Source: Dryomyza anilis | Taxonomy: Eukaryota > Arthropoda > Insecta > Diptera > Dryomyzidae | DNA length: 64,000 nucleotides | Direction: 5' to 3' | Assembly: GCA_951804985.1 (NCBI GenBank) | Contig: OX638133.1 | Location: forward strand, 29,909,963 to 29,973,962 | Shown here: positions 56,185 through 64,000 of the stretch, piece by piece | Layout: each line of letters begins with the position of its first letter | Position numbering within the stretch: position 1 is the first letter of the stretch | Position numbers and translations under genes: made by a program | Notes under the pieces: generated by a model | Seen by the model: only the letters and a program-made list of their open reading frames with translations | Told to the model about the DNA's origin: nothing | Databases searched by the model: none

Positions 56185-57423
56185 AGGACTGCGTCGAATA
56201 AAATTGTTCGTTACATATCTTCCCATAATGTGCTATTGCAAGATTCAAATTAAAAAAATTTGATCATAGTAGCTCTGAATTAAATGGCAGAAAATAATTT
56301 GTGTCAGTTATAGTCAATACAAAATTTATTTAACGCGAAAAAGGCAAACGAAGTGGAAGTGCGAGAAAATATAATTAAAATTTTTCAAAAACAACCTGGT
56401 TGGTCTTTTAAAAAAATTGCCAATGAGATAGGGGCTAACCCTAAGACCATTTCTCGCGTTATCAACCGCTTTAAGGAAGTCCTGAGTATTGATCGGAAGA
56501 AAGGTTCTGGTAAAAAAAAGGCCCACATGATCGTGAAAAGTCGAAGAAGGTTGTGAATATTTTAAAGAAAGATCCAAGCATATCCGGAAGGAAATTGGCG
56601 AGAAAGGCGGATTGCTCAGAATCTTTCGTGCGCAGGACTAAGAAAGAAGCTGGGCTGAAGACGTACAAGGTGCAAAAAGTTCCGATTAGAAATGCCGTCA
56701 AGAATGAAACCGCAAAACAACGAGCTAAAAAGCTGAACCAAGATTTTTTAAAAAAATTCGATTGCTGCATAATGGACGACGAAACTTATGTTTTAGCGGA
56801 CTTTTCTCAGCTACCTGGGCAGGAATTTTATACAGCCGATTCTCGAGGAAATGTCGCTGAAAAATTCAAATAAAAAAAAATAACAAAATTCGCAAAAAAA
56901 TTCCTTGTTTGGCAGCCAATTTGCAGTTTTGGAAAAAGGAGCAGCTCATTCGTGACATCGGGTACAATTAATATGAAGTGTCCACATTTTTTTGGCCTGA
57001 CCTCGCTTTATGTCACTACAGCAAAACGGCCTTAGAGTGGATCCAACAAAATGCAGTGATTTTGGTGCCTAGAGAAGACAATCCACCAAACTGTCCAGAA
57101 CTCAGGCCGATTGAGAGATACTGGGCTTTAGTAAAAAGGGAGATGAAGACAACAAAAAAAGTGGCCAAAGACCTTCAAGACTTTAAAAGAAAGTGGTCTT
57201 CAGCAGCTGTGAGGGTGTCGCACACTACCATTACAACATTAATGGAAGGGGTTCCGGAAAAATTAAAACTTTTTATTAAAAAATATTAATTTCTGGTTTT
57301 TTATATTTTTTTTAAATCACAAAATAATTTTCAAAATAAAATATTTTATTTTATAAAAATTCGATTACTAGATTTCTAGATTTTTTCATTTTTGTAGCGG
57401 ACAATTTTATTCGACGCAGTCCT
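56185..57423 (+). mobile_element. Tc1/mariner-superfamily element, DD37E type, defective
   Basis: 1,239 bp with 31-bp TIRs (AGGACTGCGTCGAATAAAAT..., 29 of 31 matching) and TA at both borders (56183-56184, 57424-57425). Length and structure fit an almost complete element. It carries a transposase gene broken by frameshift and internal deletion. Confidence 0.95.
56353..57289 (+). pseudogene. DD37E transposase, frameshifted and internally deleted
   Basis: The N-terminal part (56353-56556) is a DNA-binding helix-turn-helix region (SFKKIANEIGANPKTISRVI). An indel in the A-run at about 56512-56519 moves the frame, after which a second region (SGRKLARKADCSESFVRR) and the first catalytic aspartate (IMDDETY, near 56773) follow in the 56553-56873 frame. 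Past the stop, the coding trace FLVWQPICSFGK continues to about 56970. Roughly 20 expected residues are then missing and the frame shifts again. The last part (56978-57289) has the second aspartate in FFWPDLALCHYSK and the glutamate in RPIERYWALVK, with 37 residues between, defining DD37E. It cannot make active transposase. Confidence 0.92.
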
Positions 57424-57425
57424 TA

Positions 57426-58250
57426 TGTATGGGGAAAATCTTATGTATCGAACATGCCAACATTTTTATTAAGGGTTCCATAATATAGAAAATAATATAG
57501 GCAATTCTTTAATATATCTTAAATAATACAAGTGCTATATAATGCAATTCAAAGTGATTCGGATATATTTCTAATAAATTAAAATTAATTGAATTAATTA
57601 ATATAAAATTCAAAGTTAAAAAAAATCTTCTTTTATAAAGCGCACTTATTATGGTTAGTAACTGTCAGAAATTCAAAAGGGTAAGTGGTAAAATAAATAA
57701 AATTCAATATAGTTTTAGTTAATATTAATTTAAATATTGTATATTAAAATTAAATTATTTTATATTTCATGTAGAAATACGCAAAAAAGCATATATGAAT
57801 TTAATTTTTTTAATTCAATATACTAAATTCTTTTACATTCAAATATGTTTTATAAAAATTAACTCTGGTGATATTTATCCGTCACATAAAAATAGCTTTA
57901 ACGGTCTGACAAACGTTTAACTTCCTAGGGCATTGTCTATCAACTTCATAAACATAATAATCAACATAAATTTAACCTAATCACAGCACTGTAATACCTT
58001 AAAGCCTTTTTAGCCATAAAGCCAAAGCTTTGGACAAAGCTCTAACAGTGCTACCGAAGCTCTGCATTTGAAAGAACTTACTGTCAATAACAGACAAACT
58101 TTTAAAAGTTATTTAACATTGCAGCCAAAGTTCTTGAAAAACGCTTTAATTGCTCTTTTTGATTTGTGTTTCTCTTAGCAATAATGCAAAGAGTGCTTTT
58201 AAACAGCATGCTTTGTATAACAGTTGAGAATGACGCACTCTATCTGCAAC
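57426..58250. other. AT-rich stretch, nothing recognised
   Basis: AAAATTAATT/AATTAATATAAAATTCAA phrases recur without regular period. No gene recognised. Confidence 0.5.
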
Positions 58251-58740
58251 TATAACTTCTCGCTTCCTCTCTCTCTCTCTCTTACACGCGCTTTTTAACG
58301 CTCACTCTCGTGGCACAGCACGTGTGCGCGCGTCTAACAGCTGTTGGCAAGAAGAAACAAAAAAAACAACGACAACATTGTGCAGACTTTTTGCCTTTGT
58401 TACTCAAGTGGTTTCATAGAATTCACAGTATTGTTTTCGTTTTTCTACAACATCAACTCGTGCGCGTGGTGTCTTTGTTATTACTGTTGTTGTCTGTGCA
58501 GACTGTTATACGTTGACATTCGCCGAGGCAATGCAGACAACGTGCTGTGTATATCCTGCGAGTCCTTATTTTTTGTGGCGTATTCTACACTTTGTTTCGT
58601 TTATTTAGTAGTAAACGAAATGCCGTCGCGTACATTTGTGGCAGCGCGACGGTTTTTATTGCCTGACCGAGTGACTGACTTGATAGACAGAACGACTGTC
58701 AATAGTGTTCTGGTGTCTGTGTTGCTCTGAATGGCGCGAA
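58251..58740 (+). promoter_or_regulatory. GC-richer island with (CT)n tract, possible promoter/5' exon
   Basis: A CTCTCTCTCTCTCTC tract (58266-58281) is the type bound by GAGA factor at fly promoters. It is followed by CpG-containing sequence (CACGTGTGCGCGCGTC) and by a 128-codon frame (58344-58730) that is Cys/Tyr-rich and unlike known proteins. Read as an untranslated first exon or promoter region, not as a protein gene. No TATA box or initiator can be singled out. Confidence 0.3.
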
Positions 58741-61700
58741 ATTTAAAATCAAAATAAACAAATTTAATTTAAAAAAAAAAAATAACTATAGTATACAACA
58801 CATAGTTAAAAAAGTAGTTTAGTAATTTAAATAAATATATTACTATAATATATATAAAATATTTTTTTTTTTAAATAGCTAAATGAAACAAAAATAAATA
58901 AAACAAAAGCAAAGAAACGAAACGAAAGGAATAGAATAAAAATGAAATTAAAATGAATGACATGAAGATAAATCAAATAAAATAAAGTGAAAAAAAAAAA
59001 AATTGAAATAAAGTAAAAATAAATAATTTTAATTTAAAAAAATCCAATTAATTAAAATTGTATTAAATATAAATAACATTATTTAAAATAAAAAATAGAA
59101 TACAAAAAATAACGTAAAATTTAATAGAATATATTTATTTTAATAAAATAGAGTAAAAAAGCAATTAATATATAATATAAAAAACAAATTAGAGTAAAAA
59201 TGATAATAAAATAAAAAATTAAATTAAAAAAAATAATAAAAAAAGAAACAAAAAACATTAAATAAAAGAAAATACAAATAATAAAATAAAATAAAAGAAA
59301 AAAAATAAAAGAAAAGTAAAGAAAAGAAAAGAAAAGAGAAGAAAAGAAAAGAAAAGAAAAGAAAGGAAAAGAAAAGAAAAGAAAAGAAAAGAAAAGAAAA
59401 GAAAAGAAAAGAAAAGAAAAGAAATGAAAAGAAAAGAAAAGAAAAGAAAAAAAAACAATAATAACAAACAAATAAAATAAATCAAAATAAAATCAAGTAA
59501 AAGAAAAGAAAACTACAGAAAATAAAAGACAATAAAAAAAAAGAAAATAAAATTAATTTAATAAAAACACAATAAATCAAATTAATTAAAATTGTATTTA
59601 ATATAAATAAAATTTTTTTAAATAAAAGTAAAGTAAATAAAAATGAATAACTTAAAATAACAAAATCGAAATTAAATAAAATAAATTAATTTAAATAAAA
59701 AAGAGTAAAAAGAAAAAAGGAAAGAAAGAATAGTTTAAAAAAGCAATAAGAGAAAAAAATAATAAAATAAAAAAATAAAACAAATAAAACATATAAAATA
59801 AAAAAAAAATAAAGAAAAGAAGAAAAGAAAAGAAAAGAAAAGAAAAGAAAAGAAAAAAGAAATAAAAAATAAGGGAAAATAAAAAATAAATTATAAATGA
59901 AAAGAACGGACAAGAAAACTGAAAATAAAAAATAAATTATAATAAATAAATGAAAATAAAATAAAAGAAATAAAAAAAAATATAGAACAAAAGAAAAAGA
60001 ACAGAACAGAAAAGAAAAGAAAAAGAAAGGAAAATAAAAGAAAAGAAAAGAAAAGAAAAGAAAAGAAAAGAAAAGAAAAGAAAAGAAAAGAAAAGAAAAG
60101 AAAGGAAAAGAAAATAAAAGAAAAGAAAAGAAAAGAAAAGAAAAGAAAAGAAAAGAAAAGAAAAGAAAAGAAAAGAAAATTACAAAAAATAAAACAAAAT
60201 AAAATAAAGTAAAGTAAAAGAAAAGAAAAGAAATCTACAGAAATTAAAAGACAATGAAAAATAAAAGAAAATAAAATTAATTTAATGCAAACACAATAAA
60301 TAAAATTATTTTAAATTGTATTAAATATAAATAAAAAATTTAAAATAAAAGTAAAGTAAATAAAAATGAATAACTTAAAATAACAAAATCAAAATTAAAT
60401 AAAATAAATAAATTAATTTAAATAAAATAAAACAGAGTAAAAAGAAAAGAAAGAATAGTTTAAAAAAGCAATAAGAGAAAAAATAAAATAAAATAAAACA
60501 TTAAATAAAAGAAAATAAAAATAATAAGTTAAAAGAAAAAAAAGAAAGAAAAAAAAAACAATAATTACAGAAATTAAAATAAAACAAAGTAAAATCAAGT
60601 AAAAGAAAAGAAAACTACAGAAAATGTGAGATAATAAAAAAAAGAAAATAAAATTAATTTTGTATTAAATATAAATATTTTTTTTTAAATCAAATAAAAG
60701 TAAAGTAAATAAAAATGAATAAATAAAATAACAAAATCGAAATTAAATAAAATAAATTAATTTAAATAAAATAAAGTAAAAGGAAAGAATAGTTTAAAAA
60801 AGCAATAAGAGAAAAAAAAGAATAAAATAAAAAAATAAAACAAATAAAACATATAAAAAAAAAAAAAAAAATTAAAAAGAAAAAAAATAAAGAAAAGAAA
60901 AAGAAATAAAAAAATAAAGAAAAATAAAAAATAAATTATAAATTAAAAGAACGGACAAGAAAACTAAAGAGAAGAAAAGATAAGATAAAAAGTAAAATAA
61001 ATAAATGAAAAGAAAATAAAATAAAAGAAATAAAAAAAAATAAAAAAAAACACAAGAAAAAGAACAGAACAGAAAAATACAAAAAATAAAACAAATTAAT
61101 AAAACAAAATACAATAAAAGAAAAAAATAATAAAAGAAAATAAAATAAAATAACGAAAAAAAGATAATTAAATAAGATAAAAGAAAATAAAAAAAATAAA
61201 ATATATAAAATTAAAATATAAAATATTCTAAAATAAAAATTATATAAAACAAAGAACAGTAAATGAAAATAAAGTCAGATAAAGAAAAAATCAAAACAAA
61301 ATAAAATTAAATAAAATAAAACTAAACGCTACAAAATAAAAGAAAAATAAAAAAGAATAAATAAAATAAAAATAGAAATAAAATTAACATACAATTAAAT
61401 AAAATGCAATGAAATATAATAAAATAAAACACAATAGAATTTAATTGAAATTTAATTCCTTTTATTTAAAATTCAAATATATACATCTAAATAAAATAAA
61501 ACAAATTTATTATATATAAAAAAATATATATATATTGTTAAAAAAATAAAACAAAAAACCTAAAAAAATGATTGCAAATATAAAATAAAAACAAACTAAA
61601 AGTAAATAAATTAATTTAATGAAACATAAATAAATAATGTATCTTTTTACATACATTATTTACTCATATTAAATATAAAAATAAACAAAATAATATAAAT

Positions 61701-61880
61701 GTAATCAAAAAATCTAAAAAATGTATATAAATAAAAAAAATCTAAATTAATTAAATAAAATAACAGAAAACAGAGTACGCCATGAAAACTAAACAAATAA
61801 ATAAAAATAATATAAATAAATTAAAAAAAAAAATTAAACAAAATAGAATATAATAACATTTAAGCAATTTTTAAAAATTA
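58741..61880. repeat. Purine-rich, nearly C-free AAATAAAA/AAAAG tract with higher-order repeats
   Basis: About 3.1 kb of A-dominated plus strand with very few C residues. It includes (AAAAG)n runs at 59284-59450, 59820-59855 and 60003-60180. A longer block is repeated: GAAAGAATAGTTTAAAAAAGC starts at 59724, 60449 and 60783, preceded each time by AAGTAAAGTAAATAAAAATG, AAATAAATTAATTTAAATAA and CTACAGAAA. F-rich minus frames are artefacts. Confidence 0.92.
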
Positions 61881-62680
61881 AAAAAACATACCCCAAAAGT
61901 GTGCGCCTGTGATTACTGCATACTTCAAAGCTACCGCGCGTAAATCTACACTTTTCATGATTAGCTTTTTGTGCGTATTTGTGATTCCCAGAGACTGCGT
62001 GTTTCTGAGTGTATCTGAGTGTCTGTGTGACAGTCTGTTTCAGCCTCAAGCCGTTTGATCAGACAAATTTAATAAAGCTCATTTCGACACTGTCATTGAG
62101 CATAAAATATACATAAAATTTAATATATAAATTATACGAGGCAAACATAAAATTGAATTTATTAAAATTCTATATTTAGAGTTTCAAGCGCTTTTTAAGG
62201 ATGTAAATAAAAAAAGAATTTAGTTGTTATAATTACGGTTTTAAATATCGTTATTGGTTTAATAATGAACAAAATATTTTACTTATTAACTTATTGAATT
62301 TAACTTCTGAGATTTATGCACCAGGATTATTTTTATAGTTTTTAATCGATATATTTTATTATCTTGGAAATACAAGCTGTCAAAGTAACAAAATGTTGCA
62401 TGACAAATCTTTAAAAAATCTATAAAATCCACCAATTAATAAAAACATTAATTTCAAAAATAATTTTATTTTTAAAACTACGTTTTTTGGCTGAAAATAT
62501 TATAAACTTAATAAATGTTTATGTAAAAGTTATGAAAAACAAAATGTAAAAAAATGTACCACAACTTAAATTCGATTCACTTTCCAATTAAATTCTCTTA
62601 GTAATTTCCTGTTCAGCAATATAAAAATCATTTAAATCAATGCAGTAGTTCGGGATATATGACGATTTATACCATTTTAT
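61881..62680. other. Small GC-richer island, then AT-rich DNA
   Basis: 61897-62050 is GC-richer (TGTGCGCCTGTGATTACTGC, CTACCGCGCGTAAATC, GAGTGTATCTGAGTGTCTG) with a 71-codon minus frame of no recognised family. The rest to 62680 is featureless. Confidence 0.35.
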
Positions 62681-63510
62681 TGGTAGGTCTACCTGTCGTA
62701 TGAGTGACATTGAAAACTAAAATGTACGCTTAATTCAAGTTAACTGTCTTTATAAGATAGCTATAGTCATAGAACTTGGCCATGTGATGTACCTTGTGGT
62801 TGTTTTACTTTTGGCCAAATGTGGACGGAATTATAACAAGGGGCGTGGCACCTTCCATATAACTAAAACTTTGAAAATGCTATAACTCCTGAACTACTAA
62901 ATGAAAAGTGGTAAAAATCGAAACAAATGATCATATTCAAAATTGTAATCATTACGTAGAATGTTAGTGGGATTGGGAAAAGGGGCGTGGCGCCTCCCAT
63001 TGAAAATACTATTACTCATGACATACGAAGAGCAGAGTGGTAAAAATCGTATTAAAAATTATAATCGTTAAGGCGATATTGGTCAAATGGACGTGGCACC
63101 TCCCGTATAATCTATCCATATCTATATCCATTATTGGCATTTTCAAAATTTTGTATAATTTGATTTTGATTGCGTAAAAATTGGTAAAGAATCAAAAATC
63201 ATTTGATTTTCAAAATTTTTTATGTTTTTAAAATTTTTAATTAAAATGCAAAATATTTAAAATGTAGGTACTCGTTTAAATACCTTGTATAATGTATAAA
63301 TTATAAATACACAAAAGTTGAAATTTCCAATTTTATTAACAGTATATAAAAGAAACTGTAAAAGACACAATTTTAAAATTTTAAAAACTATATTGTCTTC
63401 GGGATTTCCTGTTTAAAAATTAAAAATTCTACGAATTCGGTGCAGTAGATCAAAAAATATGATATTTTATACCATTATTTTGGTTAGGTTTACGTGTCGT
63501 ATGAGTTACA
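62580..63510 (+). repeat. ~800-bp repeat with GTCGTATGAGTGACATT and GGGGCGTGGC units
   Basis: TGCAGTAGTTCGGGATATATGACGATTTATACCATTTTATTGG-like sequence before 62695 matches that before 63496 (TGCAGTAGATCAAAAAATAT, TTTATACCATTATTTTGG), each followed by GTCGTATGAGT. The period is about 801 bp. Between them GGGGCGTGGCACCTTCCATA, GGGGCGTGGCGCCTCCCAT and GGACGTGGCACCTCCCGTAT (near 62840, 62983 and 63089) form a shorter tandem set with TGGTAAAAATCG. Confidence 0.65.
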
Positions 63511-64000
63511 TGAAAATAAATTTTTTATCTTTAAAATTCCAAAATTATGAAATAATATTTCCTAAAACCTTTAACAAGACTCAATGTTTATAACTATTTT
63601 ATTTACTATCAACTGTTTTTAAATTTAATTTTTTTATTAAATTAAAAATGGCAACTGATAATTTTTAAATTTTGTCAAATATACAACATAAAAACACATT
63701 TATCTCAGTGCTTATCAAATGTTTGTCATTTCATCAATTTAAACTATTTAAAATTACATATTTCAATAACATCTATAAATATTAATTAGCAGCCATCATT
63801 TATTAAAATCAAAAATTAATTTGCCAAATTTTGTTTGAAGCTTTAATTGATTTTATTGCTGCCTCTTTGTGAAATAAATTGCGAGCACTTTCAAAATATG
63901 TGTGTGTGTGAGTCACCCATAATATTTTGTGAATTTATTTAATAACAATTTCAGTCTTTGTGGGTCTATTAAGAGACAATTTAATTTGTGCCTGCAACGC
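63511..64000. other. AT-rich stretch, nothing recognised
   Basis: No gene or repeat family seen up to the window edge. (GT)n is short at 63900-63911. Confidence 0.5.

Noticed and set aside
58344..58730. 128-codon frame as a secreted or membrane protein
   Set aside because: Cys/Tyr-rich translation of a GC-richer but low-complexity region, no domain, start in poor context; better read as non-coding.

Overview
The window looks like non-coding chromosomal DNA of a higher fly (Diptera, probably a calyptrate or related muscoid fly). The inference rests on four things: a very AT-rich background; Tc1/mariner elements of the insect DD37E and DD41D types; an RTE-like LINE and a tRNA-derived SINE; and a dispersed repeat with a GTCCGTCTGTCTG block and GTAGGGTAT ends of the kind common in fly genomes. 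The species cannot be named from the sequence. There is no prokaryotic gene organisation, rRNA, CRISPR array or complete host gene.

Only one segment looks like host coding sequence. It is a GC-richer open frame at 11952-12181 that ends at a strong splice donor (CAG/GTAAGC). The window is therefore most simply read as the interior of a very long intron, or as intergenic DNA around a gene with giant introns. Several GC-richer islands (5430-5760, 28311-28600, 32400-32700, 37470-37940, 41001-41400, 49141-49470, 58251-58740, 61881-62060) could be untranslated exons or regulatory DNA, but none can be proven.

Most of the window is repeats. Tandem arrays: two very long 8-bp satellites (TCAAATAA at 18.7-21.3 kb and TATAAAAA at 45.5-48.2 kb, each about 2.6 kb); a 24-bp satellite (12.5-14.0 kb) with a 96-bp higher-order repeat; a 110-bp satellite (23.7-25.4 kb) that splits a 300-bp satellite; TGCTCGAAAT arrays (36.4-40.3 kb); a 15-bp GTGGTGAATTTTAGT minisatellite in two places; a 43-bp minisatellite (34.5-35.3 kb); a T-rich array (50.3-55.0 kb); and a 3-kb purine-rich, almost C-free tract (58.7-61.9 kb).

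Mobile elements: a broken DD37E transposon (56185-57423) and an internally deleted DD41D mariner (33580-34445), both with TIRs and TA target sites; a 5'-truncated RTE-like LINE with a 555-codon reverse transcriptase frame (42192-43917); seven SINE copies, two with clear target-site duplications; two nested hAT-type elements with 8-bp duplications (51512-53034 containing 51703-52182) inside a larger dispersed repeat; and several TIR elements without coding capacity.

The most unusual item is a two-copy, 1-kb foldback element made of two tandem hairpins (549-2282 and 29357-30340). In the first copy a 718-bp CpG-rich palindromic element with perfect 14-15 bp TIRs is inserted, and the second copy shows the equivalent empty site.
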